Below are positions 6,735-14,226 of a stretch of 25,204 nucleotides of DNA, one piece after another; the stretch's first letter is position 1; every line of letters starts with the position of its first letter. A program made the position numbers and the translations under genes. Under the pieces are notes generated by a model. That model was not told where the DNA came from and ran no database searches. It saw only the letters and a list, made by a program, of their open reading frames with translations. Source of the DNA: DATGCT01 sp964639325 (GTDB lineage Bacteria; Patescibacteriota; Minisyncoccia; UBA6257; GWB1-50-10); assembly GCA_964639325.1 (NCBI GenBank), contig CAZXDO010000022.1:1-25204 (forward strand), written 5' to 3'.

Positions 6735-8299
6735 TAATTTTCGTTAATAAAAACAACCACTTTTTCACCCTCTTCAACTCCTTCTACAATTTCAACATTA
6801 CCCATTGAATCATCTGTTCCGGTCACCACTTCCCGTCTATCTATTTCTTCACCTTTTAAAACACGAACAAAGCTTTTTCCGTCTTCCTTAATAACTGCCC
6901 GTTGAGGGATATAAACTACGTTTTCTCTGGTAGCGGTTATGATATCCACATTTGCCGTCATTCCTGATTTTATCCTCTTGTCCGATTCCTTAAACTCCAA
7001 AGTGGCTCCATATGTAGAAACACCTTCAATTGCGGTTTCGGTTAAATCAATTGTAATTACCTCAGCTTTAAATATCACATCATCCCCATAAGCGTCTAAG
7101 GTAACCTCAGCTGAGTCACCAACTTCAACTTTTGCCACATCAACCTCAGGAATATTAACTTCTATTTTAAAACCAGAGCTAGAGACAACCGAAACCACCT
7201 CTTCATAAGCATCAACAATTTCCCCTATTTCGGCATTAACTTTCGTTATTACTCCTCTAAAAGGTGCGCGAAGAATATTTTTTTCAATTTGAGCTAAAAT
7301 ATTATCTACCTGAGCTGCAACCCTTTCTACCGTTGCTTCCTGGACAGCTAACTCTTCCTTACTTGATCCGGCTAAAAGCTGGTCTAATTCTTTTTCTTTT
7401 TTATCTAAGGTCGCTTTTTTATAAGCAATGCTTTGTTTTAAGGATTCAACATTAGAAAGAGCAGTTGATAAACTAGTTCTTGCAGTATTTACAGATGACT
7501 TATAAGAAGATATGGTGTCGTTTGAAATACAAGCTGATTCTAAAGCTTCGCTTGTGTAATCTAAAAAATCTCCAAAAATTAAAATGTTTTCTCTGGCACT
7601 GGTTAAATATTTTTCTAAGCCTTCCTCCCCTAAAGCATTCTCTAACTCTTTTATTTCTTCCCGCCAATCCTCTATCAAAAATTCCATTTCAAGCTTTGAG
7701 TTTTCTGCTTTTCTCGCCTTCTCGGAATAACAAGAAGTGAAAGTTAAGTCATAATTATAATCGTTTTTAGAACCTTCAAAGATTTCTGGCGTCTTGTCCC
7801 GCAATAAATAGTAAGCTTGGTTATAAGCATCCCGAACCGTATTCAAAACATTATCATATTCGTTTAAAAGATTTTGCCTTGTTTCTTCCACCTCGCTTTC
7901 TTTCACTTTTATTTCATAAGAAGTCGGACCTCGCTTTAACTCGTTTAACCTTGCCTCCTCAACTTTTAAACCGGCTTTTGCCTCGTCAAGCTGAGCGTAT
8001 AAATCATTTACTTCCAAGAAAATTAAAGGTTCCCCTCTATACACCTCATCACCTACCGCAACCGCCGTCCTTGTTACTCTTCCGCTTTTCTCAAAACCTA
8101 AATCCACGCCTTCAATAGACCGAACACTTCCGGTAACACTCACCTTTTGAGCAATATCTCCCCTTTTTGCCTCAGAATAATCATATTTTCCCAAAGACTT
8201 ATTCCCTGAGAAAACAATTATTAAAACAATAATAAGAACCACCGCTCCTATCCAAAACAATGGTTTTTTTGTTATTTCCTTAAATTTATTAATATTCAT
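6734..8299 (-). CDS. MacA/HlyD-type periplasmic adaptor with long helical hairpin
   Basis: 521 residues, longer than MacA (about 370). A membrane helix (14-31) is followed by the first half of a barrel-sandwich domain (about 58-98). A very long helical hairpin (about 100-335) comes next, then the second half-motif (LRAPFRGVITKVNAEIGEIVDAYEEV, quoted in parts from about 343), the beta-barrel and the membrane-proximal domain. The extra length lies inside the hairpin, where about 150-275 looks like an inserted helical bundle with two cysteines (C190, C257). In two-membrane bacteria the hairpin meets an outer-membrane channel; in CPR the partner is unknown. First gene of the export operon. A possible -10 (TATTAT) lies 9 nt before the ATG. 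Confidence 0.9.
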   Translation of the reverse strand: MNINKFKEITKKPLFWIGAVVLIIVLIIVFSGNKSLGKYDYSEAKRGDIAQKVSVTGSVRSIEGVDLGFEKSGRVTRTAVAVGDEVYRGEPLIFLEVNDLYAQLDEAKAGLKVEEARLNELKRGPTSYEIKVKESEVEETRQNLLNEYDNVLNTVRDAYNQAYYLLRDKTPEIFEGSKNDYNYDLTFTSCYSEKARKAENSKLEMEFLIEDWREEIKELENALGEEGLEKYLTSARENILIFGDFLDYTSEALESACISNDTISSYKSSVNTARTSLSTALSNVESLKQSIAYKKATLDKKEKELDQLLAGSSKEELAVQEATVERVAAQVDNILAQIEKNILRAPFRGVITKVNAEIGEIVDAYEEVVSVVSSSGFKIEVNIPEVDVAKVEVGDSAEVTLDAYGDDVIFKAEVITIDLTETAIEGVSTYGATLEFKESDKRIKSGMTANVDIITATRENVVYIPQRAVIKEDGKSFVRVLKGEEIDRREVVTGTDDSMGNVEIVEGVEEGEKVVVFINEN

Positions 8300-8347
8300 C
8301 CAAAATTAATAATACTCAATTTTTAAAATAAGTAAACAAAAACAAAA

Positions 8348-8369
8348 TGGGGAGGCATAAACCTCCCCA
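8348..8369 (-). terminator. Intrinsic terminator after the six-cysteine protein gene
   Basis: On the minus strand GGGGAGG (from 8368) pairs with CCTCCCC (to 8349) around a 6-nt loop, followed by ATTTTGTTTTTG. It separates the 8416-8784 gene from the export operon. Confidence 0.8.
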
Positions 8370-8415
8370 AAAATAAAGCAAAAATGAATATGGGAATCTT
8401 TCTCCCTAAACCTAA

Positions 8416-8784
8416 CTATTCAGATTCGTTTTCTTCAGCACCGGCTTCAAGCTCTTCTTCATTTTCAATATTTTCCGGCTCATTTTCCTCTCCGCTCAAA
8501 TCACAGGTGTAAGCACAAACTTCGGCGCAGAACTCGGCCTCCGGCTCACAAGTTGTTCCACAGTCATTAAACACACCTCCTCTCGCCTCACAATCAGCCT
8601 CAAAAGGACCAGCATCAAGATCAGTATTTGTGGTATAAACAATCTTTGAACCAAAATCTTCTTCAATTGGAAGCTCGTCTCCCGGTGTGGGACTTTCGTT
8701 TACTTCTTTAACCGGACCAATAAAGTAATACAAAGCAACTAAAACAACTACTGCTAGAATTATGTATAATGCCTTTTTTCCCAT
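8416..8784 (-). CDS. Membrane-anchored six-cysteine protein
   Basis: 122 residues. The N-terminal helix (4-22) serves as signal or anchor. A Pro/Glu linker follows, then a compact Cys-rich module at about 60-96 with cysteines at 65, 75, 79, 86, 90 and 94 (spacing C-x9-C-x3-C-x6-C-x3-C-x3-C) and the segment CEARGGVFNDC. The C-terminus is an acidic Glu/Asn tail. The module recalls small disulfide-rich extracellular domains and inhibitor-like folds seen in CPR proteins, but I cannot name the family with certainty. Six cysteines outside the membrane imply oxidative folding, for which the VKOR gene at 10717 is a candidate helper. Monocistronic by its own terminator. Confidence 0.7.
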   Translation of the reverse strand: MGKKALYIILAVVVLVALYYFIGPVKEVNESPTPGDELPIEEDFGSKIVYTTNTDLDAGPFEADCEARGGVFNDCGTTCEPEAEFCAEVCAYTCDLSGEENEPENIENEEELEAGAEENESE

Positions 8785-8801
8785 TTTTTCCGTATTAATT
8801 T

Positions 8802-8842
8802 AAAAAAGGGTGCGACCATTTTTATTAAACTTCACCCTTTTC
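8802..8842 (-). terminator. Terminator-like hairpin after pyrG, or in the leader of the next gene
   Basis: On the minus strand AAAAGGGTG (from 8841) pairs with CACCCTTTTTT (to 8802) across a loop of about 20 nt, ending in TTTTTT. It is the first terminator after pyrG. It also lies between a possible promoter (8854) and the ATG at 8784. Confidence 0.6.
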
Positions 8843-8853
8843 CTGTGATATAC

Positions 8854-8862
8854 ATTATAACA
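8854..8862 (-). promoter_or_regulatory. Possible extended -10 (TGTTATAAT)
   Basis: On the minus strand TGTTATAAT. It would start transcription near 8847, upstream of the hairpin and of the six-cysteine gene. No -35 match is seen. Confidence 0.45.
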
Positions 8863-8881
8863 AATTAACCTCTTCAATATT

Positions 8882-8912
8882 CAACTTGGAGGTGTCGGGA
8901 ACCCCCAAGTTG
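8882..8912. repeat. Type A palindrome downstream of pyrG
   Basis: 12-bp stem CAACTTGGAGGT / ACCCCCAAGTTG with loop GTCGGGA. One G-to-A change in the left arm gives a single mismatch. Confidence 0.9.
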
Positions 8913-8947
8913 ATGTGATATAAATAAATGTTAACTGTTTTCTAATT

Positions 8948-10666
8948 TTAATATTTCTTAACACTTGCTTTTATGAAGTCAACAAACAAAGGATGGGGTT
9001 TCAAAGGATGGGATTTAAACTCAGGGTGAAACTGAACTCCCACAAAAAAGGGGTGTTCTTTTCTAGGCAACTCAGATACTTCCATTAAGTTTCTGCTTGG
9101 AGAAACGCCTGAGAAAATTAAACCGTGTTTTTTAAAGGTATCAATATATTCCGGGTTAACCTCGTACCTGTGACGATGTCTTTCTGAAATAAGACCCTCT
9201 GTTTCTTTAATGCCGTATTCTTTAATTTTCTTTTTATTATTTATCATCCACCCTTCTCTTTTGTATGATCTAAAAGCTAAAGTTCCCGGCTTTAATATTG
9301 CCGGATAAGCCCCCAACCTCATAGTTGCTCCATACTTACCCTCACTCATTACTTTTTCCTGTTCAGGCATAAGCCCCACTACCGGATACTTGGTATTAGG
9401 ATTAATTTCGGTAGTATTAGCACCTTTAAGACCGCAAATATTTCTTGCAAACTCAACAAGCATTAACTGCATTCCGTAACAAAGACCTAAAAAAGGAATT
9501 TTATTTTTTCGTACATATTCTATTGCCTTAATTTTTCCTTCCACTCCCCGAGAACCAAACCCTCCGGGTATTATTACCCCGTCGTAACTACTTAAAACTT
9601 TTAATTTTTTATTTAATTCCTTAGCCCTGATATTACCCTCAAAATCTTCCGAATTTATCCATTCAATAACCGGTTTTCTTCCTTCCTTGTAAGAGGCGTG
9701 TTTTATTGCTTCAATTACCGAAGCATAAGAATCGCTAAGAACAAACTTGCCTGTTTCAAAATATTTTCCAATTATCCCTATCTTAACCTCCTTCTTAACC
9801 TTATGGCTTTTCTTTACAAAATCTTTCCAGTCCTTTAAATCAACTTTTTTAGACCTCAAACCAAACTTTTCTAAAATTATCCCCGTCAAACCATCTTTTT
9901 CAAAATTAAGAGGAACATCATAAATACTTTCAACATCGGGTGCGGAAATAACATCCTTTTTACGAACACTGCAATGAAAGGAAATTTTTTCCTTTCTTTT
10001 ATCATCTATATCCGCTCTCGCCCTGGCTATTACAATATCAGGTTGAAGACCGACATAATTCATATCCCGCACTGCATGCTGGGTCGGCTTTGTTTTTAAT
10101 TCATTTCCTCCTTTCCCCTGAAAAGGAAGGAAACTGACTAAGATAATAATTACATCACCCGGTTTTTCCAATTGAAGCATTCTAATTGCCTCAAGGAAAA
10201 GCATATTTTGATATTCTCCCAAAGTCCCCCCTATTTCGGTCATTACAAAATCAGCTTTATCTTTTTTTCCTGCTTCCTTAATTTTATCCAAAACCTCCAA
10301 AGGTATATCCGGAACTACGTGAACACACCTTCCTCCATATTCCAAGTTTCTTTCCTTTCTTATTACCGATTGATAGACACTGCCTGTGGTCATATAGTTT
10401 CCCCCATCAAAATCCCTGTCCAAAAAACGTTCGTAGTTACCCATATCCATATCACATTCTGTTCCGTCATCTAAAACAAAAACCTCACCATGTTCGGTGG
10501 GGTTCATAGTACCGGCATCAACGTTAACATAAGGGTCAATTTTTATGGAAGAAACGGAAAAACCGCGAGATTTCAAAAGACGGCCAATTGAAGAAGAGGT
10601 TATTCCCTTGCCAACCCCTGACATAACACCGCCAACCATGAAAATATATTTCACACTTTTCCCCAT
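8948..10666 (-). CDS. pyrG: CTP synthase
   Basis: 572 residues against about 545 in E. coli. It makes CTP from UTP, ATP and glutamine in the cytoplasm. The N-terminal amidoligase domain starts KYIFMVGGVMSGVGKG (residues 6-21) and continues with DPYVNVDAGTMNPTEHGE (44-61) and KTKPTQHAVRD. The C-terminal glutaminase domain has the oxyanion loop PGGFGSRG (367-374), the nucleophile C396 in GLCYGMQ, and the His-Glu pair H547/E549 in QFHPEF. All catalytic residues are present. The extra length is spread over short insertions, for example at 181-190 and 470-490. The extended -10 TGCTACAAT ends six bases before the ATG, so the mRNA is probably leaderless. De novo pyrimidine genes are absent here; UTP probably comes from salvage. 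Confidence 0.97.
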   Translation of the reverse strand: MGKSVKYIFMVGGVMSGVGKGITSSSIGRLLKSRGFSVSSIKIDPYVNVDAGTMNPTEHGEVFVLDDGTECDMDMGNYERFLDRDFDGGNYMTTGSVYQSVIRKERNLEYGGRCVHVVPDIPLEVLDKIKEAGKKDKADFVMTEIGGTLGEYQNMLFLEAIRMLQLEKPGDVIIILVSFLPFQGKGGNELKTKPTQHAVRDMNYVGLQPDIVIARARADIDDKRKEKISFHCSVRKKDVISAPDVESIYDVPLNFEKDGLTGIILEKFGLRSKKVDLKDWKDFVKKSHKVKKEVKIGIIGKYFETGKFVLSDSYASVIEAIKHASYKEGRKPVIEWINSEDFEGNIRAKELNKKLKVLSSYDGVIIPGGFGSRGVEGKIKAIEYVRKNKIPFLGLCYGMQLMLVEFARNICGLKGANTTEINPNTKYPVVGLMPEQEKVMSEGKYGATMRLGAYPAILKPGTLAFRSYKREGWMINNKKKIKEYGIKETEGLISERHRHRYEVNPEYIDTFKKHGLIFSGVSPSRNLMEVSELPRKEHPFFVGVQFHPEFKSHPLKPHPLFVDFIKASVKKY

Positions 10667-10672
10667 AACCTA

Positions 10673-10681
10673 ATTGTAGCA
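10673..10681 (-). promoter_or_regulatory. Extended -10 of pyrG, leaderless
   Basis: Minus-strand TGCTACAAT followed by six bases (TAGGTT) and the ATG. A DnaA-box-like TTATCCACA (10700-10708) lies about 20 nt upstream. Confidence 0.6.
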
Positions 10682-10699
10682 CCAACAAAAGAAACAAAA

Positions 10700-10708
10700 T
10701 GTGGATAA
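10700..10708 (-). promoter_or_regulatory. DnaA-box-like 9-mer upstream of pyrG
   Basis: Exact match to TTATCCACA on the minus strand, just upstream of the pyrG promoter and inside the gap after the VKOR stop. A single site may be chance. Equal 9-mers occur next to repeats at 2445, 13333 and 21389. Confidence 0.35.
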
Positions 10709-10716
10709 ATAAAAAA

Positions 10717-11130
10717 TTAAACACTACCCTTTTTCAAGCCCACAACCCCGCAAATAAATAAAACCGCATTAAGTATTGCCGAAACAATACAATAAGAGCA
10801 TAAGGCATTAATTACAAACACCTGAAGATAGACAAAAAATAAAGAAGCCAGAAAACCGGCCATCGTTAAATAAAAAGCTAACCTTATCAAACCCTTTTGG
10901 TTGTAAAAATAAAAAAGAGAAAAAATAAAAAGTAAAAAGTAGTAAGCTAAACCAATAAGTGCCGTAGGGATACCAAAAATTTCTGAATAATCGCCCCTCA
11001 ACACAAGGTCGCAGTCACCCCCCACAAGGCACTGAACAGCTCCCTCTTTATAATGTTCGGCTGTAAGATAAGTAGTATCAGCAATTCCAAACACACTCAC
11101 AACTAATAAAATCAACACTATTGTTTTCAT
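10717..11130 (-). CDS. Vitamin K epoxide reductase (VKOR) family protein, disulfide formation
   Basis: 137 residues forming about four transmembrane helices (near 3-18, 56-76, 82-108, 112-132). The loop cysteines are C34 and C40 (CLVGGDC), and the membrane-face active site is C111-S-Y-C114. This is the bacterial VKOR pattern. Such proteins take electrons from newly oxidised extracytoplasmic thiols, usually through a thioredoxin-like partner, and pass them to quinone, replacing DsbB. No fused thioredoxin domain is present. The soluble partner is not obvious in the window. The gene follows a 44-aa membrane peptide gene by 43 nt and precedes pyrG by 50 nt. Confidence 0.92.
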   Translation of the reverse strand: MKTIVLILLVVSVFGIADTTYLTAEHYKEGAVQCLVGGDCDLVLRGDYSEIFGIPTALIGLAYYFLLFIFSLFYFYNQKGLIRLAFYLTMAGFLASLFFVYLQVFVINALCSYCIVSAILNAVLFICGVVGLKKGSV

Positions 11131-11173
11131 AAATTTTTTTCAATAAATATTACAACTAATTATTAATTAAACC

Positions 11174-11308
11174 CTACCCACTAACCTTTTCAATAATGAT
11201 TGGAGCGGGATTAGTTTCTTTAGCAAAAATGTAACCTACAGCAAAACCACTCAAGGCCACCAACACCAAAATAATTATTGAAACTATTAATTCTTTTTTC
11301 TTTCCCAT
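11174..11308 (-). CDS. 44-aa single-pass membrane peptide
   Basis: ATG at 11306-11308, stop TAG at 11174-11176. The product starts MGKKK, has a hydrophobic helix at about 7-29 (ELIVSIIILVLVALSGFAVG...), and ends in a short Pro/Ile/Lys tail outside the membrane. The positive N-terminus, strong helix and position in the VKOR operon support a real gene. It could also be the leftover anchor of a longer anchored protein, for example a DsbA-like partner, whose domain has been lost. No family recognised. Confidence 0.55.
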   Translation of the reverse strand: MGKKKELIVSIIILVLVALSGFAVGYIFAKETNPAPIIIEKVSG

Positions 11309-11329
11309 AAAATCTGCCTTATATTGGGT

Positions 11330-11356
11330 TTGACTTTTCTCTTATTCTCATATAAC
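11330..11356 (+). promoter_or_regulatory. Promoter of rpmA
   Basis: TTGACT (11330-11335) and TATAAC (11351-11356) with a short 15-nt spacer. The leader would be about 40 nt and has no Shine-Dalgarno sequence before the ATG at 11402. A possible minus-strand -10 (TATAAG) for the 44-aa gene lies at 11318-11323. Confidence 0.45.
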
Positions 11357-11401
11357 ATTTTAAACCACAGAAATATTTTTCACCACTACTATTAAACAAG
11401 T

Positions 11402-11674
11402 ATGGCACACGTAAGACAAAAAGGTGGGTATAAAGGAAGTTTTGATTCCGAATCAAAGCGCTTGGGCGTAAAAATTTTTGGCGGCCAAAAAGTTAAAACC
11501 GGCAATATTATCCTCCGTCAAAGAGGAACAAAATTCCACCCGGGGGAAAATGTTAAAAAAGGAAGAGATGATACTCTTTATGCTTTAATTGATGGAACTG
11601 TAAGGTTTTTCAAAAAGAAAAAGAAAAAGATTAACAACAAAGAAAAGAAAGTTAAGTTTGTAAGTGTAGAATAA
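11402..11674 (+). CDS. rpmA: Large ribosomal subunit protein bL27
   Basis: 90 residues. L27 sits at the peptidyl-transferase centre, with its N-terminal tail near the tRNA ends. The core is unmistakable: SKRLGVKIFGGQ (18-29), then RQRGTKFHPGENV and GRDDTLYALIDGTVRF. The N-terminus MAHVRQKGG starts directly at MAH, so no Firmicutes-type cleavable extension is present. It has a Lys-rich C-terminal extension. rplU (L21), its usual partner, is not next to it; the gene stands alone on the + strand between two minus-strand operons, with its own promoter and a hairpin terminator shared with the metal-transporter operon. Confidence 0.97.
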   Translation: MAHVRQKGGYKGSFDSESKRLGVKIFGGQKVKTGNIILRQRGTKFHPGENVKKGRDDTLYALIDGTVRFFKKKKKKINNKEKKVKFVSVE

Positions 11675-11699
11675 AAAAACCGCAAGATGCGGTTTTTTT
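11673..11699. terminator. Bidirectional terminator, rpmA / ZnuB-like gene
   Basis: CCGCA (11680-11684) pairs with TGCGG (11688-11692) around AGA. Seven A lie before and seven T after, so the hairpin works on both strands. It sits between convergent genes. Confidence 0.9.
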
Positions 11700-11717
11700 A
11701 ATTATCAAATCATCAAA

Positions 11718-12476
11718 TCACTTCCTTGGAATAAGGGATACGAGAAAGAAAATTGCCCCGATTAGTATCATCAAAGGTCCGGCCGGAAAACCGGTTAACT
11801 CAAACAAAGCAACCCCCGAAACAGCGCTCACTGCTCCTATAATCAAACTTAACCAAGTATATTGGTTAAGATTTTTACTAAAATTCCTGGCTGCTGCAGC
11901 CGGAATAGCTACTAAGGCGGCCGTAAGAAGAACTCCTACAATCTTTACCTCCATAGCTACTACCAAGGCAATTGCCGCTAGGTAAATAAATCTGATTTTT
12001 TTAACATCAATTCCTCTAGCTTGAGCTAAATTACCAGAAAGTCCGGATAATATTATATTGGGATAAATCTTTTTGATTACTACATAAACCGACACCCCCA
12101 CCACTACCGCCAAAACAGCATCAAACAAACCTACGGTAGAAATATCTCCAATCAAGGCCTTTTCAGCTTTTTCTATAGGTAAAATAAGAAAACCTAAAGC
12201 CACTGTACTGGCAAACACCACTGCCGTTAAGGCCTCCAAAGAAAGCTTACTCTTTAAACTAAAAAGCCAAATAAGTATTGAGCCTAAAACTATGGTAATA
12301 AGCCCGCCCCAAAAAATATTAAAGCCGTATAAAAGAGCTAATGCTACCCCGGGTAAAGCCAAGTGTCCCATTGGTCCGCCCACCAAAGCCATTTTTTCAG
12401 TAACCATAAGCGAGCCCAAATAACCGGCAATCCCTCCTATAAATAAAGCTGTTATTAAACTAAGAATAATATCCAT
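11718..12476 (-). CDS. Metal ABC transporter permease, ZnuB/MntB type
   Basis: 252 residues, almost entirely hydrophobic, with about eight transmembrane helices as in the ABC-3 family that imports zinc or manganese. Family marks include GGPMGHLALPGVALA (about 34-48), ALVAIPAAAARNF (about 187-199) and the polar EALTAVVFAS loop. The ATG lies one base after the stop of the ATPase gene, so they form one unit. The substrate metal cannot be decided. Confidence 0.92.
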   Translation of the reverse strand: MDIILSLITALFIGGIAGYLGSLMVTEKMALVGGPMGHLALPGVALALLYGFNIFWGGLITIVLGSILIWLFSLKSKLSLEALTAVVFASTVALGFLILPIEKAEKALIGDISTVGLFDAVLAVVVGVSVYVVIKKIYPNIILSGLSGNLAQARGIDVKKIRFIYLAAIALVVAMEVKIVGVLLTAALVAIPAAAARNFSKNLNQYTWLSLIIGAVSAVSGVALFELTGFPAGPLMILIGAIFFLVSLIPRK

Positions 12477-12477
12477 A

Positions 12478-13185
12478 TTAAGCCTTGTGTTTATAAAAAC
12501 GAACCTTTGAACCGTATAAGCTTTGAAGTCTTTCCGGAGTTAAAACTTCTTCCGGAGAACCGTAACAAAATTCTCTCTTTCTCAGACAAAGTACATTTGT
12601 AGCCAAGGAATAAATCACATTTATCTCATGAGTAACTAAAATAATAGTAAGCCCTCTTTCTTTCCAAATCTTTTCCAAAAGAGAATATATGGTTTCCTGC
12701 CCGCCAACATCTATTCCAGTGGTCGGTTCGTCAAAAAGAAGAACATCAGGATCATCTATTAAGCTCCAGGCAACAAGCATTCTTTGAAACTGCCCTGAGG
12801 ACAACTCCCCGGGATTTCTAGAAAAAATTTCCCTTTCCTTTAAACCAACTAATTCAAATGATTCTTTTATTCTGTGTTTAGGAGCACTTTTAAAAGCAAA
12901 AAAATCTTCTAAAGACATCGGGATTTCTCTAAATTTTTCAGGCGACAAATCATCCGGAAGATAACTTATTTTAAGATCATTATCAGACCACTTAAAACTC
13001 CCGCTCTCACAAGGAAGAATTCCCAATAAAGCTTTCAATAAAGTACTTTTACCTGAACCATTAGGACCCAGAACAGCTAAAACCTCCCCTTTTTCCAAAT
13101 TAAAATCAACATTCTCCAAAACCTTTCTTTCGCCTCTTTTAACGCTTAAATTTTTAACTTTTAAAATTTTATTTTTTTCTTCCAT
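12478..13185 (-). CDS. Metal ABC transporter ATPase, ZnuC/MntA type
   Basis: 235 residues. Walker A is GPNGSGKST (40-48), the signature is LSSGQFQR (with S for the usual G at position three), Walker B is VLLFDEPTTGID, and the switch His is in LVTHE. It pairs with the ABC-3 permease downstream. The gene for the substrate-binding lipoprotein (ZnuA/MntA-like) is missing from both sides of this operon and from the window. A TATAAT at 13269-13274 gives a leader of about 75 nt. No Zur or MntR operator could be recognised. Confidence 0.92.
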   Translation of the reverse strand: MEEKNKILKVKNLSVKRGERKVLENVDFNLEKGEVLAVLGPNGSGKSTLLKALLGILPCESGSFKWSDNDLKISYLPDDLSPEKFREIPMSLEDFFAFKSAPKHRIKESFELVGLKEREIFSRNPGELSSGQFQRMLVAWSLIDDPDVLLFDEPTTGIDVGGQETIYSLLEKIWKERGLTIILVTHEINVIYSLATNVLCLRKREFCYGSPEEVLTPERLQSLYGSKVRFYKHKA

Positions 13186-13268
13186 TTTTTTAACTTTTAA
13201 AATTTTTCTTTTGTTTTTATATTTAAAATGAATATTTTTCTTTTTAATTAAGAAGTGGTACTAATTTT

Positions 13269-13274
13269 ATTATA
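13269..13274 (-). promoter_or_regulatory. -10 element of the metal transporter operon
   Basis: TATAAT on the minus strand. TTGACA lies only 7 nt upstream of it, so it cannot serve as its -35; a weaker TTTGGT lies at about the right distance. Confidence 0.4.
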
Positions 13275-13332
13275 AACTTCCTGTCAAGAAGAAACCAAAC
13301 TTTCAACTTTAGGGTGTCATACGCCAAAAAAG

Positions 13333-13372
13333 TTATCCACAACAACTTGGGGGTTCCCGACACCCCCAAGTT
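13333..13372. repeat. Type A palindrome in reverse orientation, with DnaA-box-like 9-mer
   Basis: The perfect 12-bp stem is 13343-13354 with 13361-13372 in part, and the loop reads TCCCGAC, the reverse of the other copies. TTATCCACA (13333-13341) precedes it. The whole stretch is the reverse complement of the one at 21359-21400. A degenerate fragment (13303-13324) lies just upstream. Confidence 0.9.
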
Positions 13373-13403
13373 AAAAAAAGCCCAGTAAAAACAGGGCTTT
13401 TTT
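13373..13403. terminator. Terminator after the SurA-like gene
   Basis: GCCC (13380-13383) pairs with GGGC (13394-13397), and the flanking A7 and T6 runs extend the stem. It can act on both strands; on the minus strand it ends the operon whose last gene stops at 13483. Confidence 0.85.
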
Positions 13404-13482
13404 AATTAAGGCAAACTTTAAAAAACAAAATAAATTAAAGAAGAACTTTAACTTCCCCAACGTTAAAGAATATCCTTAAATA

Positions 13483-14142
13483 TTAAAGCAAAACCTCAAC
13501 TTCCGCTTCTTCGCGAAGACTGCTAATTAAACTTGTAATCATATCACTCCTTTTCTGCTGAATAATCTCTGCTCTTAATTCTCCTTCCACATCACCAAAA
13601 GAAGGCATTTCTCCTTCGGTAACTGTTTGGCTGTAAGAATCATACAAAGCAAGTATTTCTTCGTCAGTAACTGAAACTTCTTCTTCAGGAAATTCTGACA
13701 CTATATAATCGTTAACAAGAATTTGGTTCTTAATATCTTTTCTTAACATTTCTTCACTTATCCCGGACTCGGCAAGGGCTCCTTCAAAAACTTCTTGGCC
13801 GCCGCCGCTCTGAACTATAAAATCAATTTCCTCCTGAATTTCAGATTCATCAACGGTAAATCCTTTGTTTTCTGCTTCTTGCTTTAACAAAACACTGCTA
13901 ATAATCTGGTCCAATACATATTCTTTAAGCTGTTCCTCATTAAATTCTGAATCTTCTTCCGAGTAAGCTTCTTTTGCTTGTTTAAACTGAACGCCAAATT
14001 CCTCACCGGTTATTTCTTCACCGTTAACAACGGCAACTACATCCCCATAACTACTTGAACCGCTATTTGATAAAAAATACCAAGCTCCCACAGCAATAAT
14101 AGCCACAACAATTACCGAAATTAATATATTCTTTTTATTCAT
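13483..14142 (-). CDS. SurA/PrsA-like chaperone without parvulin domain
   Basis: 219 residues. A membrane anchor (6-24) is followed by a SurA N-terminal-type helical domain: VVAVVNGEEITGEEF (35-49), QIISSVLLKQEAENKGFTV (79-97), EEMLRKDIKNQILVNDYI. In full-length members a parvulin isomerase domain follows the VTDEEILALYDS segment (158-169). Here the chain goes straight to the C-terminal chaperone helix EGELRAEIIQQKR (186-198). It should bind unfolded exported proteins but not isomerise proline. It is the last gene of the envelope cluster, 84 nt after the carboxypeptidase, and is followed by a terminator. Confidence 0.85.
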   Translation of the reverse strand: MNKKNILISVIVVAIIAVGAWYFLSNSGSSSYGDVVAVVNGEEITGEEFGVQFKQAKEAYSEEDSEFNEEQLKEYVLDQIISSVLLKQEAENKGFTVDESEIQEEIDFIVQSGGGQEVFEGALAESGISEEMLRKDIKNQILVNDYIVSEFPEEEVSVTDEEILALYDSYSQTVTEGEMPSFGDVEGELRAEIIQQKRSDMITSLISSLREEAEVEVLL

Positions 14143-14226
14143 AATAATTACTTTTTTATATTTTTATATTTTCAACCTTTAAATCTAAGAATAACCTTAA
14201 CATACTAAACGAATAAGACAAAACTT

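Noticed and set aside
10536..10724. 62-aa hydrophobic frame overlapping the pyrG start
   Set aside because: It is a shadow of the highly conserved pyrG N-terminus in another frame.
13280..13285. TTGACA as the -35 of the metal-transporter promoter
   Set aside because: It lies only 7 nt from the TATAAT, too close to act with it.
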